Positions 1-8,317 of a stretch of DNA of 53,603 bases are shown piece by piece. The number at the start of each line of letters is the position of its first letter. Within the stretch, counting starts at the first letter, position 1. The DNA is taken from assembly GCF_001553455.1 (NCBI RefSeq), contig NZ_BBOX01000033.1, forward strand, positions 1 to 53,603, written 5' to 3'. Both the position numbers and the translations under genes were made by a program. Below the pieces are notes generated by a model, which worked only from the letters and a program-made list of their open reading frames with translations, searched no databases and was not told the DNA's origin. The DNA is from Streptomyces hygroscopicus subsp. hygroscopicus. Lineage in GTDB: Bacteria > Actinomycetota > Actinomycetes > Streptomycetales > Streptomycetaceae.

Positions 1-162
1 CCCCCGCCGTTCCCCCGCCCTGGGGTGGCTGAGCTGACCGTCACCGCCCCGCGCGCCGTCCGTGAGATCGGCGTCGCCTGGCTGGACGGTCCCCCCGACA
101 CACCTCCGGTGGCGGCCTTCAAGAAGTTCCTGCTCAGCCGGCGGGGGCAGTTGCTGGCCTAG
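1..162 (+). CDS. C-terminal end of a probable LysR-type regulator (partial)
   Basis: The frame enters from the left edge and stops at TAG 160-162, leaving about 53 residues that end FKKFLLSRRGQLLA. The stretch AVREIGVAWLDGPPDTPPVAAFKKFLL looks like the last strand and helix of a LysR effector-binding domain, where a hydrophobic strand is followed by a helix carrying the final residues. The DNA-binding half lies outside the window, so the family is inferred from this tail only. The gene is separated from the leftward beta-lactamase by about 250 bp of GC-rich repeats. LysR genes often sit beside class A beta-lactamase genes in actinobacteria, but this partial gene is convergent with the lactamase rather than divergent, so direct control is not indicated by the layout. 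Confidence 0.5.
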   Translation, partial: PPPFPRPGVAELTVTAPRAVREIGVAWLDGPPDTPPVAAFKKFLLSRRGQLLA

Positions 163-208
163 GGTGCGGGGGCGCTCCCGGGCGCGCCTGCTGTCCGTGG
201 TGGGAGCC

Positions 209-262
209 GGGGGCGGGGCCTCCGGCGCGTCGCCCGGGGGCGGGGCCTCCGGGGCGTCGCCC
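209..262. repeat. 27-bp tandem repeat, two copies
   Basis: Two nearly identical 27-bp units (209-235 and 236-262) differ by one base. A partial third GGGGGCGGGGCC follows at 291-302. The surrounding 163-413 interval holds nothing else that I can support as a gene; open frames there are by-products of GC content. Confidence 0.8.
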
Positions 263-413
263 GGGGCCGGGCGCACGGCGCCGGTTGACCGGGGGCGGGG
301 CCGCGGGGACGGGCACCGGTGCCACGCCGATGCGTAACCGTCCAGGACCCCGCCCCTCCGCCCCGCCCTCGCCCGTCTCCTCGGCGGCTCGCGCCGGTGG
401 GGCCGGTCCCGGG

Positions 414-1307
414 TCAGCCGAGGGCCGTGACCGCCAGGGCCGTGGCTTCGGCGATCAGGCCGTCGACGGCCTTCGCGTCCTGCTCCTGCCTCGTGGAGAG
501 GAAGGCCAGCGCGATCGGTGCCCGGTCCTGGGGCCAGGCGATGCCCACGTCGTTGGTGGTGCCGTAGCGGCCGGTCCCGGTCTTGTCGCCCACGGTCCAG
601 CCGGCCGGGACACCGGCCCGGATGCGGGCGTCGCCGGTGGTGTTGGCCACCAGCCAGCCCGCCAGCCGCTTGCGGTCCCCGGCGTCGAGGGCACGGCCCA
701 CGGCCAGCCGGGCGTAGGTCTGCCCGATGGCCCGCGGGCTGGTGGTGTCGGTCACCCGTCCGGGCTCGGCCGAGTTCAGGTCGGGCTCCCAGCGGTCGAG
801 CCGGGTCGTGGGGTCCCCGAGGGAACGGCAGAAGCGGGTGACCGCGGCGGGGCCGCCGAGCCCGCGCATCAGGAGGTTCATCGCGCCGTTGTCGCTGCAC
901 GAGACGGCCGCGGCGCACAGCTCCTCGACGGTCAGCCCGTTCGCGATGTTCTCGGGCGCACCCGTGACCGGGATGTGACCGGCCGTCTTGACGTCGTCCT
1001 CGGTGTAGCGGACGCGCCGGGCGAGGTACTCCCCGTCCCGGTCCAGGTCCCGGAGGACGGCCCCGACCGCGAGGGTCTTGGAGACCGAGCAGACCGGGAA
1101 CAGCTCATCGGCGCGGTGGGCCACGGTCCTCCCGGTGCCGGTGTCGAGAGCGAAGACCCCGAGCCGGGCGTCGTACTCCCGCTCGAGTTCGCGCATCCGG
1201 GCCGGTACGCCCCGCGCCGAGGCGTACGCCACGGTCGGCAGTACGGCGGTGAGCGCCGCACCGGCGCCGAAGGAGAGCAGGGCGCGGCGGGATGTGCGGG
1301 TGCCCAT
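414..1307 (-). CDS. class A beta-lactamase with Tat signal
   Basis: Serine beta-lactamase that hydrolyses penicillin-type antibiotics outside the membrane. From the start chosen at 1307 the protein has 297 residues, normal for class A. Active-site elements are all present: S74-V-S-K77 (SxxK), S138-D-N140, E174 in RWEPDLN (general base) and K242-T-G. The N-terminus TRTSRRALLSFGAGAAL carries the twin-arginine motif and a short hydrophobic core ending AYASA, as in secreted Streptomyces lactamases. The open frame continues upstream to 1361, but the start at 1307 places the twin arginines at residues 7-8. The gene is monocistronic. Confidence in family is high; substrate range cannot be read from sequence. 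Confidence 0.93.
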   Translation of the reverse strand: MGTRTSRRALLSFGAGAALTAVLPTVAYASARGVPARMRELEREYDARLGVFALDTGTGRTVAHRADELFPVCSVSKTLAVGAVLRDLDRDGEYLARRVRYTEDDVKTAGHIPVTGAPENIANGLTVEELCAAAVSCSDNGAMNLLMRGLGGPAAVTRFCRSLGDPTTRLDRWEPDLNSAEPGRVTDTTSPRAIGQTYARLAVGRALDAGDRKRLAGWLVANTTGDARIRAGVPAGWTVGDKTGTGRYGTTNDVGIAWPQDRAPIALAFLSTRQEQDAKAVDGLIAEATALAVTALG

Positions 1308-1397
1308 GGTTTTCACAGAGGTTGTCCTGTTCGTAGGGGGCGCGGCGCGAAGGGGCGCCACACCGCCTCAGGACGACCGAGTCAGGCGCCGCGTTCC

Positions 1398-1919
1398 CTA
1401 GATCTCCTTCTGCTTGACGCCCGGGGGCAGCAGGCACGGGGTGCTGACCTCGTACAGGATGCTGTTCTGCTCTCCGTACGCCTCCACGGAGATGGAGAAG
1501 TCATCCTTCGGGCTGCTAGCTCTGAGAACGACCTGGGCGGCGTCCTTCATCTCCTGGTAGGTGTCGATGGCATAGCCCCGCTTCTCCAACTCCTCACGGA
1601 TGCGCTTGACCGCCCCTGCGTGTTCCGCTTCGGGAAGCGGCGAACGAGCCGAATAGTCGAGGATGAACCGTCCGTCGTCCACCACCTCGTCATGTTTCCC
1701 CACACAATTGGTGAAGTCCGGCCGCACGGATTTCTCACTGATCGGCGCCCGTGCCGTCCGGGCCATCGAACCGGTGAAGTGCCGGGCCCATTTTTGGGCA
1801 TCCTCCCTGCTCATACGGGGTAGCGGAGCGTTGGGGTCATCGCCTTTGTCGGACATGCAGCCTCCGAGGAACAGCGCGGCCGTCGCGACCGCCGTCATCC
1901 GGGTCAGAATTCGTTTCAC
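1398..1919 (-). CDS. small secreted lipoprotein, function unknown
   Basis: A 173-residue protein with a lipoprotein signal: basic start (MKRILTRM), hydrophobic run and lipobox LGGC at residues 18-21, so mature Cys21 would be lipidated and the protein anchored on the outer face of the membrane. Two later cysteines (FTNCVGK, STPCLLPP) could form a disulfide. No enzyme motif is visible. Its ATG overlaps the stop of the upstream DUF1023 hydrolase by four bases (ATGA), so the two are translationally coupled. By analogy with polymorphic exported enzymes the lipoprotein could protect against, or tether, the hydrolase; that is inference from position only. Confidence 0.85.
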   Translation of the reverse strand: MKRILTRMTAVATAALFLGGCMSDKGDDPNAPLPRMSREDAQKWARHFTGSMARTARAPISEKSVRPDFTNCVGKHDEVVDDGRFILDYSARSPLPEAEHAGAVKRIREELEKRGYAIDTYQEMKDAAQVVLRASSPKDDFSISVEAYGEQNSILYEVSTPCLLPPGVKQKEI

Positions 1920-3559
1920 AGGCCGGGCACCACTTCCATGATGGGGTCGTACTCCGGTCCCCAGGGCTCCGCGGATGTGGGCTGCTGCCCGACGATGATG
2001 CGCGCCTGGTTGTACAGCCCCGGAGTTTTGTCGTGGAAGTAACTGCTGTGACCGCCGTCACCCACCTCGATGACATTGGCCCCGTACACATGCTCTGCGG
2101 GATTGGTTCCGAGCGTCAGTCCGGACGCCCAGTTGACGATGGGGTCGTTGTGTGAGGCGCCCGCCCATACGTGCGAGCGGTCCATGTTCAGGTCACCGGC
2201 GTTGGCGACGGTGGTGCCGGGGCTTCCGACGAAGATGACGTCATCGGCTCCGATGCCCTTCCCACCGGCCGCCGCGGCTCCCACCGTCGTCGATCCGTAA
2301 CTGTGGCCGATGACGGTCAGGTGGCTGCGGTTGTCCCCCTGGGCGGCCCGGACTCCTCCGGTGAACTGACGAAGGTCGTCGGCGGCATCCTGGGCCCGGT
2401 CGTCGGAGGCGACGCTCAGATTCTTCTCCGGTGCGTCGTAGTCCAGCCAGAAGATGGTCGACACGGACTCTCCGTTCGACCTCTTCAACGCTTCGTTCTG
2501 CAGCCGGGAGATGCGCTCGACCTGCCCCGGCACGCTGTCCATGGTGGTGTCCGTGCCCGGTACCAGGACCGCCGTATGGGAGGCGGTGTCGGGGTTCCCC
2601 ATCGCGATGACGGCCTTGCCGTCGCCGAACCCGTCGAACTTGAGGAGGTACAGCTCCTTGCCGCTGGGCGCGCCGTCGCTCTGGTCCAGGCGGTCCTTGA
2701 GCTTCTGCAAGTTGTTCAGGGCCTGGTTGTAGTCGTCCGTGGAATGGCTTTTGTCGACTGTGTTGTCGTTCTGCGCGATATCGAGCTGCTGGTCGAGGGA
2801 GAGGTGGTTGGCCTCGTTGCGGACGGAGGCGGGCAGTCCGTCGGTGCGGCCGATGATGTCGGGGTACAGCGCGATCATTTCCTCGCGTTCCTCACGCGAC
2901 AGCGCGTCCCACCACTCCTTGGCCTCCTTGGGGTCGTCCGGCACCTGCGGATCCTGAATCCCGAGGTCGCCCATCGATGCCCTGATGTCCCTGACGGTCT
3001 CGGCCATGGCCGCCGGATTGGTGTCCCGCAGGATGTCGCCGAGCAGTCTGGAAAGGGCTCGTTTCCCCTCGTCACTGGCCGTCCGGGCGTCGTCCAGGGC
3101 CTGCTGTATCCATTGCCGGTATTCGCCGAGCATGCTGGATTCCACGTTCAGCGTGGCCTGCCCGTCCGGATCGTTCGTCGGGATCGAGTCCGTGCTCGCC
3201 GGAGCGCTCACCCAGCCGTCGTCGTCAACGCGGTAGTGGTTGTCCTCGGCGGTCTTCACCGCGTTGCGCAGCTTCGTCTGGGCCTGTTCCATGCGGAACT
3301 TGGTGGTGTCGAGCACCCTGGCGATCGCCTGCGCCTCTATCTGGACGATGGAGAGCCTCAGTTCGATGTTCTCCATGAAGTAGAACCCGCTGTCCGCGGC
3401 TTCGCCCTTCCAGCCCTGCTTGTGCAGCGGCCCCGTGACCTGCTTACGGTGCTGGCTGAGCCCGTCCCTGGCCTTCTCCGACAGCCGCTGCCACGCCTTG
3501 GCGGCCTTTTCGATATCGGTGAAGCTCTGCTTGTACAGTCTCCTGAACCCCGCGGGCAT
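1916..3559 (-). CDS. WXG-like domain fused to DUF1023 alpha/beta hydrolase
   Basis: A 547-residue protein. Residues 1-120 are helical and include W50-K-G52 (QGWKGEAAD), the turn typical of WXG100/LXG-type secretion substrates. A charged middle leads to a DUF1023-type alpha/beta hydrolase whose nucleophile elbow G-H-S-Y-G-S has Ser420. Downstream D and H (NDPIVNW, GDGGHSSYFHD) fit the remaining triad. No Sec signal is seen, consistent with export through a type VII-like system if it is exported at all. It follows the small WXG-like gene by 28 bp and overlaps the lipoprotein gene by four bases, so the three form one operon. The substrate is unknown; DUF1023 proteins are widespread in Streptomyces without an assigned reaction. 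Confidence 0.88.
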   Translation of the reverse strand: MPAGFRRLYKQSFTDIEKAAKAWQRLSEKARDGLSQHRKQVTGPLHKQGWKGEAADSGFYFMENIELRLSIVQIEAQAIARVLDTTKFRMEQAQTKLRNAVKTAEDNHYRVDDDGWVSAPASTDSIPTNDPDGQATLNVESSMLGEYRQWIQQALDDARTASDEGKRALSRLLGDILRDTNPAAMAETVRDIRASMGDLGIQDPQVPDDPKEAKEWWDALSREEREEMIALYPDIIGRTDGLPASVRNEANHLSLDQQLDIAQNDNTVDKSHSTDDYNQALNNLQKLKDRLDQSDGAPSGKELYLLKFDGFGDGKAVIAMGNPDTASHTAVLVPGTDTTMDSVPGQVERISRLQNEALKRSNGESVSTIFWLDYDAPEKNLSVASDDRAQDAADDLRQFTGGVRAAQGDNRSHLTVIGHSYGSTTVGAAAAGGKGIGADDVIFVGSPGTTVANAGDLNMDRSHVWAGASHNDPIVNWASGLTLGTNPAEHVYGANVIEVGDGGHSSYFHDKTPGLYNQARIIVGQQPTSAEPWGPEYDPIMEVVPGL

Positions 3560-3587
3560 CGTCCCTCCCCTGGCTCGTCGATCCCTG

Positions 3588-3908
3588 TCAGACGAAGTCG
3601 TTGAACCCGGTGATGCCCTCGAAGTCCCGGCCGGTCAGGACATCGTTCCACTCGTGGTTCGTCGCACAGCCGCGCAGTGCGGCAGCCTCCGCGTCAAGGC
3701 GCTTGCGCAGGCCGTTGAGTGCCTTTTCCCAGGTGTCGGCCACGTTCGCCAGCTCCTGGGACACCGACCAGCCCGTCAGCTCGTCCGCCGCGTCCGAGGT
3801 CTTGGAGACGGCGGCGGTCATCTTCTCGTGCAGGTCGTCGGAATTGACGCGATCGGCCATGTGCCCGGACGCCCGGAGCTCATGCCCGTCCACATTGAGG
3901 TCTGACAC
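3588..3908 (-). CDS. small helical WXG100/EspC-like protein
   Basis: A 106-residue acidic, all-helical protein beginning with GTG at 3908, preceded at a good distance by GGGGGAA. Only two helices are apparent, with GWSVSQELANVADTWEKALNGLRKRL in the middle and no signal peptide. Size and composition match the ESX/EspC-like partners that pair with larger WXG-containing substrates. It is the first gene of the unit with the DUF1023 hydrolase and the lipoprotein. A longer open frame reaches upstream to 4214 but runs through deoA and has no coding character. Role as secretion partner or chaperone is inferred. Confidence 0.75.
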   Translation of the reverse strand: MSDLNVDGHELRASGHMADRVNSDDLHEKMTAAVSKTSDAADELTGWSVSQELANVADTWEKALNGLRKRLDAEAAALRGCATNHEWNDVLTGRDFEGITGFNDFV

Positions 3909-3951
3909 ACGTTCCCCCGTTGAACGACGCGGCCCAGTACAGCTGAGCAGT

Positions 3952-5235
3952 TTACGCCCGGGCGATGCGGTCCAGGACGATCGGAGCCGGGGTGAACTCG
4001 GTGGTCCGGGGGGCGTAGGCGACCGCGTCGTCCAGGGCCTCCAGGGCGTAGGCGAAGGCCGACGGGGTGTCGGTGTGGAGGGTGAGGAGGGGCTGGCCCG
4101 CCGTGACGTGGTCGCCGGGTTTGGCGTGGAGCTCCACGCCCGCGCCCGCCTGCACCGGGTCCTCCTTGCGGGCGCGGCCCGCGCCCAGGCGCCAGGCGGC
4201 GAGGCCGACCGCATAGGCGTCGAGGCGGGTGAGGACGCCGTCGGCGGTGGCCGTGACGACGTGGTGTTCGCGGGCGGTGGGGAGCGGGGCGTCCGGGTCG
4301 CCGCCCTGGGCGGCGATCATGCGGCGCCAGTGGTCCATCGCCGTGCCGTCGGCCAGGGCCTTGGCGGGGTCGGCGTCCGGCAGCCCGGCGGCGTCGAGCA
4401 TCTCGCGGGCCAGGGCGAGGGTGAGCTCGACGACATCGGCCGGGCCGCCGCCCGCCAGGACCTCCACGGACTCGCGGACCTCGAGGGCGTTGCCCGCGGT
4501 CAGACCGAGCGGGGTGGACATGTCGGTGAGCAAGGCGGTCGTACGGACGCCGTGGTCGGTGCCGAGGCCGACCATCGTGGCGGCCAGCTCGCGGGCGGAG
4601 TCGAGGTCCTTCATGAAGGCGCCGGAGCCCACCTTGACGTCCAGGACCAGGGAGCCGGTGCCCTCGGCGATCTTCTTGGACATGATCGAGGAGGCGATGA
4701 GCGGGATCGACTCGACCGTCCCGGTGACATCCCGCAGCGCGTACAGCTTCTTGTCGGCCGGGGCCAGCCCCTCGCCCGCCGCGCAGATGACCGAGCCCAC
4801 GTCGCCGAGGACGGCCAGCATGTCCTCGTTGGACAGCCGGGCACGCCAGCCGGGGATGGCCTCCAGCTTGTCGAGGGTGCCGCCGGTGTGGCCGAGGCCC
4901 CGGCCGGAGAGCTGCGGTACGGCGGCGCCGCAGGCGGCCACGAGGGGGGCGAGCGGCAGGGTGATCTTGTCGCCGACGCCGCCGGTGGAGTGCTTGTCGG
5001 CGGTCGGACGCGGCAGGGAGGAGAAGTCCATCCGCTCACCGGACGCGATCATCGCGGCGGTCCAGCGGGCGATCTCGGCCCGGTCCATGCCGTTGAGGAA
5101 GATCGCCATCGCGAGCGCGGACATCTGCTCGTCCGCCACCTCGCCACGCGTGTAGGCGTCGATGATCCAGTCGATCTGGGCGTCGGTCAGGCGGCTGCCG
5201 TCGCGCTTGGCGCGGATGACGGAGATGGCGTCCAT
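3952..5235 (-). CDS. deoA: thymidine (pyrimidine-nucleoside) phosphorylase
   Basis: A cytosolic enzyme that splits thymidine and deoxyuridine with phosphate into base and deoxyribose-1-phosphate. At 427 residues it has normal family length. The phosphate/nucleoside signature KHSTGGVGDK is at residues 81-90, and the conserved SGRGLGHTGGTLDKLEAIPG follows. ATG 5235 starts MDAISVIRAKRDG, the usual beginning; the frame runs further upstream without homologous sequence. It is last in the operon after BMP, ABC transporter and cdd, with about 240 bp between cdd and its start. Neighbours make it the catabolic end of nucleoside uptake. Confidence 0.95.
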   Translation of the reverse strand: MDAISVIRAKRDGSRLTDAQIDWIIDAYTRGEVADEQMSALAMAIFLNGMDRAEIARWTAAMIASGERMDFSSLPRPTADKHSTGGVGDKITLPLAPLVAACGAAVPQLSGRGLGHTGGTLDKLEAIPGWRARLSNEDMLAVLGDVGSVICAAGEGLAPADKKLYALRDVTGTVESIPLIASSIMSKKIAEGTGSLVLDVKVGSGAFMKDLDSARELAATMVGLGTDHGVRTTALLTDMSTPLGLTAGNALEVRESVEVLAGGGPADVVELTLALAREMLDAAGLPDADPAKALADGTAMDHWRRMIAAQGGDPDAPLPTAREHHVVTATADGVLTRLDAYAVGLAAWRLGAGRARKEDPVQAGAGVELHAKPGDHVTAGQPLLTLHTDTPSAFAYALEALDDAVAYAPRTTEFTPAPIVLDRIARA

Positions 5236-5478
5236 GGCGGCTGTACGGGGCCTTTCGTGTGGTGGGGCAGGGGCCCCGGAGGGGGCCCGGTGTCGATCCT
5301 GCCCGGAGTGGGGCGGGGGCCGGTCCGGCACGGCCTGGCGCCGGCCGGGCCGGGGGCGGGGCGGTGGGGCCCGGTGCTCCCGGAGCGGCCCGGACCCACC
5401 GGGACCGGTCCGGGCGGACCCACCGGGGCCGGGCCGGGAGCGGTGCGCCCGCCCGGACCGGCCGGGCGGGCGCACCGG

Positions 5479-5901
5479 TCAGCCGTGGCGGGCGGCGCGG
5501 CGCAGATCGGCGGGGCCGAAGGCGTCCGGGAGGAGTTCGGCCAGCGGGCGGATGCCCGTGGTGGTGTCCATCTGGAGCTCCGGGCCGCCGTGCTCCCACA
5601 GCAGCTGACGGCAGCGGCCGCAGGGCATCAGCACGGCGCCCTCGCGGTCGCAGCAGGTGAAGGCGGTGAGGCGGCCGCCACCGGAGGCGATGAGGGAGGA
5701 GACCAGACCGCATTCGGCGCACAGCGCGACACCGTACGCGGCGTTCTCCACGTTGCAGCCGCTGACCGTGCGGCCGTCGTCGACGAGCGCGGCGGCGCCC
5801 ACCGGGAAGCCGGAGTAGGGGGCGTAGGCCCGGGACATGGCGTCCCTGGCCTGTGCGCGCAAGGCCCCCCAGTCGGGGGCCGCCGCGACGGAAGTGCTCA
5901 T
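5479..5901 (-). CDS. cdd: cytidine deaminase
   Basis: Zinc enzyme converting cytidine and deoxycytidine to uridine forms. It has 140 residues, typical of the small tetrameric class. C61-A-E63 supplies a zinc ligand and the proton-shuttling glutamate, and P93-C94-G-R-C97 gives the other two cysteine ligands. The substrate loop GCNVENAAYG is intact. Its ATG overlaps the stop of the upstream permease (ATGA), so it is translationally coupled to the transporter, a strong sign that the transporter carries nucleosides. Confidence 0.95.
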   Translation of the reverse strand: MSTSVAAAPDWGALRAQARDAMSRAYAPYSGFPVGAAALVDDGRTVSGCNVENAAYGVALCAECGLVSSLIASGGGRLTAFTCCDREGAVLMPCGRCRQLLWEHGGPELQMDTTTGIRPLAELLPDAFGPADLRRAARHG

Positions 5902-7193
5902 GTGCCCTGTCCCTTCCGGTAGGGCTTGTTGTTCGCCTTGGGCATCCGCAGCCGCTGTGAGGCGAGCCCCATGACCAGCAGGGTCACGATGTACGGCGTG
6001 GCGCTGACCAGGTCGTTCGGCACGGTGTCGGTCAGGGCGTACCACAGCAGCAGCGCGACGGCCGCGGCGCCGGAGACCGCGCCCGCGAGATAACTCTTGC
6101 GGACAATCCGCCAGCCCGCCAGCACGGCGAGGCCGAGGGCGACCAGGAGCAGCAGGGCGTGGACGGTCGCGCCGCCGTTGCGCAGCTGGAGGGCGTCGGA
6201 GTAGCCGAACAGCCCGGCGCCCATCGCGAGCCCGCCCGGCCGCCAGTTGCCGAAGAGCATGGCGGCCAGGCCGATGTAGCCGCGGCCGCCGGTCTGGCCC
6301 TCGTTGTAGATGTGCGAGCGGACCAGGGCCAGGAAGACCCCGCCGAGCCCGGCCAGCGCGCCGGAGATCACCACGGCCGCGTACTTGTAGAGGTAGACGT
6401 TGACGCCGAGGGACTCGGCCGCCGTCGGGTTCTCGCCGCAGGACCGCAGCCGCAGTCCGAACGAGGTCCGCCACAGGGCGAAGAAGCTGCCCACGACGAG
6501 GAGGACGGAGACGATGGTCAGCGCCGAGATGTCGGTGACCAGACCGCCGATGACGCCCGCGATGTCCGAGACCAGGAACCAGTGGTGGTTCTCCAGGTCC
6601 GCGAGCCAGTCGGAGAGCCCGGGGACGGTGAACGTCTGGATGGGGTCGACCTGCGGGGAGTTCTTCGGGGAGCCGCCGATGTCGCCCAGCGGTTCGAACC
6701 ACCGCTTGGCCAGGTAGGTGGTGGCGCCGAGGGCGAGGATGTTGATCGCCACACCGGAGATGATGTGGTCCACGCCGAAGGTGACGGTGGCGACCGCGTG
6801 CACCAGACCGCCGGCCGCGCCGCCGAGGACGCCCGCGAGCACCCCCACCCAGGGGTTGGTCTGGTAGCCCGCCCAGGCGCCGAAGAAGGTGCCGAGGATC
6901 ATCATGCCCTCGAGGCCGATGTTGACCACACCGGCCCGTTCGGCCCACAGCCCGCCGAGGCCCGCGAGCCCGATCGGCACGGCCATGGAGAGCGCGGCGC
7001 CGATCTGCCCGGAGGAGGTGACCCGGTCGAAGTCCGCCTGCTGGGCGGCGTCGACGAGGGCGCGCAGCACCGACAGCGCGATCAGCGCCCCGGCGACGAT
7101 CAGCAGCACCTTGCCCAGGGACATCCGGGAGGCGGGCCCGTTCCCCTTGCCCGGCGTGCTCGTGCTCGTGGTGGTGGTCACCGTGGCACTCAT
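5898..7193 (-). CDS. nucleoside ABC transporter permease (second of pair)
   Basis: A 431-residue inner-membrane permease of the branched-chain-amino-acid/ribose superfamily, subfamily that pairs with BMP proteins (YufQ-like). About eight to ten hydrophobic segments are visible, beginning around residue 28 (VLLIVAGALIALSVLRAL). The loop SCGENPTAAESLGVNVYLYK is the conserved cytoplasmic coupling region for the ATPase. The gene overlaps both neighbours by four bases (stop/start ATGA on each side), placing it inside the BMP-ATPase-permease-permease-cdd operon. The C-terminus YRKGQGT is hydrophilic. Confidence 0.92.
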   Translation of the reverse strand: MSATVTTTTSTSTPGKGNGPASRMSLGKVLLIVAGALIALSVLRALVDAAQQADFDRVTSSGQIGAALSMAVPIGLAGLGGLWAERAGVVNIGLEGMMILGTFFGAWAGYQTNPWVGVLAGVLGGAAGGLVHAVATVTFGVDHIISGVAINILALGATTYLAKRWFEPLGDIGGSPKNSPQVDPIQTFTVPGLSDWLADLENHHWFLVSDIAGVIGGLVTDISALTIVSVLLVVGSFFALWRTSFGLRLRSCGENPTAAESLGVNVYLYKYAAVVISGALAGLGGVFLALVRSHIYNEGQTGGRGYIGLAAMLFGNWRPGGLAMGAGLFGYSDALQLRNGGATVHALLLLVALGLAVLAGWRIVRKSYLAGAVSGAAAVALLLWYALTDTVPNDLVSATPYIVTLLVMGLASQRLRMPKANNKPYRKGQGT

Positions 7194-8317
7194 GCCGGCA
7201 CCTCCGTCTTGTCCGTGCCCTTACTGGCGCTGGCCTGGGCGGCGAGCTCCGCGCCGACCCTCTGCTGCTGGCGCTTGAGCCCGTAGCGGCGCACCAGTTC
7301 GTACGCGATGACGACGCACAGGACGATCACGCCCTGCATCACGCCGACGATCTCCTTGTCGTAGCCCTCGAACTCCAGGCGGTTGGCGCCGCGCTCCAGG
7401 AAGCCCCACAGCACGGCGGCCAGCGCGATGCCGACCGGGTTGTTGCGGCCCAGCAGCGCGATGGCGATACCGGTGAAGCCGATGCCGGTGGGGAAGTCGG
7501 AGGTGAACTGGTGGGTGTCGTTGAGCAGGGTCGGCATGCCGACCAGACCGGCCATCGCGCCCGAGAGCACCATGCTGGTGAGCACCATGCGCCGGACGTT
7601 GACGCCGCTGGCCTGGGCGGCGGATTCGGAGCGGCCCACCGCGCGCAGGTCGAAGCCGAACCGGGTGCGCCCGAGCAGGAACCAGAAGCCCGCGCCCGCG
7701 AGCGCCGCGACGACGATGAAGCCCCAGATGGGGTCGAGGCCCGCGCCCGCCGGGATGGTGAAGAAGTGGCTGGAGGACGGCAGCGGGTCGGTGGCCACGA
7801 TGTTGGTCTGCTTGTCGAGGTCGGCCAGCCGGCCGTCCACCAGCAGATAGCTGATGAGGATGCCCGCGAGGGAGTTCAGCATGATGGTGCTGATCACCTC
7901 GCTGACGCCCCGGTAGACCTTCAGCAGACCGGCGATGGACGCCCACATCGCGCCGACGAGCATGCCGACCAGGATGATCAGCGGGATCTGCACCAGGCCC
8001 GGCAGCTTCAGCGCCCCGCCGACGACGGCGGCGAAGAAGGCGGCGAGCCGGTACTGGCCGTCGACGCCGATGTTGAAGAGGTTCATCCGGAAGCCGACGG
8101 CCACCGCGAGCCCCGCCAGGTAGTACGTCGTCGCCTTGTTGAGGATGTAGACCTGGCTGTCGGACTTCATGCCGTAGTCGAACATGATGCCGAAGGCGTT
8201 GAACGGCTCCTTGCCGGTCGCCAGCAGCACCAGCGCGGTCACCACGAACGCGGCGGCGAGCGCCAGCACCGGGGCCGCGACCGCGAGCAGCACCCGCTCC
8301 TTGTCCAGCTTCTTCAT
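7190..8317 (-). CDS. nucleoside ABC transporter permease (first of pair)
   Basis: A 375-residue permease of the same superfamily (YufP-like). The start at 8317 (MKKLDKERVLLAVAAPVLAL) overlaps the ATPase stop by four bases. The open frame continues upstream, but only through ATPase sequence. Hydrophobic segments fill most of the protein, and VGRSESAAQASGVNVRRMV is the cytoplasmic loop that contacts the ATPase. With the second permease it forms the membrane channel of a BMP-dependent nucleoside importer. Confidence 0.92.
   Translation of the reverse strand: MKKLDKERVLLAVAAPVLALAAAFVVTALVLLATGKEPFNAFGIMFDYGMKSDSQVYILNKATTYYLAGLAVAVGFRMNLFNIGVDGQYRLAAFFAAVVGGALKLPGLVQIPLIILVGMLVGAMWASIAGLLKVYRGVSEVISTIMLNSLAGILISYLLVDGRLADLDKQTNIVATDPLPSSSHFFTIPAGAGLDPIWGFIVVAALAGAGFWFLLGRTRFGFDLRAVGRSESAAQASGVNVRRMVLTSMVLSGAMAGLVGMPTLLNDTHQFTSDFPTGIGFTGIAIALLGRNNPVGIALAAVLWGFLERGANRLEFEGYDKEIVGVMQGVIVLCVVIAYELVRRYGLKRQQQRVGAELAAQASASKGTDKTEVPA

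Noticed and set aside
285..1823. Long rightward open frame of 512 residues
   Set aside because: Antisense to the beta-lactamase and lipoprotein genes; no start signal and low-complexity Gly/Arg/Ala composition typical of a shadow frame.
3601..5922. 773-residue rightward open frame
   Set aside because: Antisense to deoA and cdd; composition is a mirror of their codon bias and no family is recognisable.
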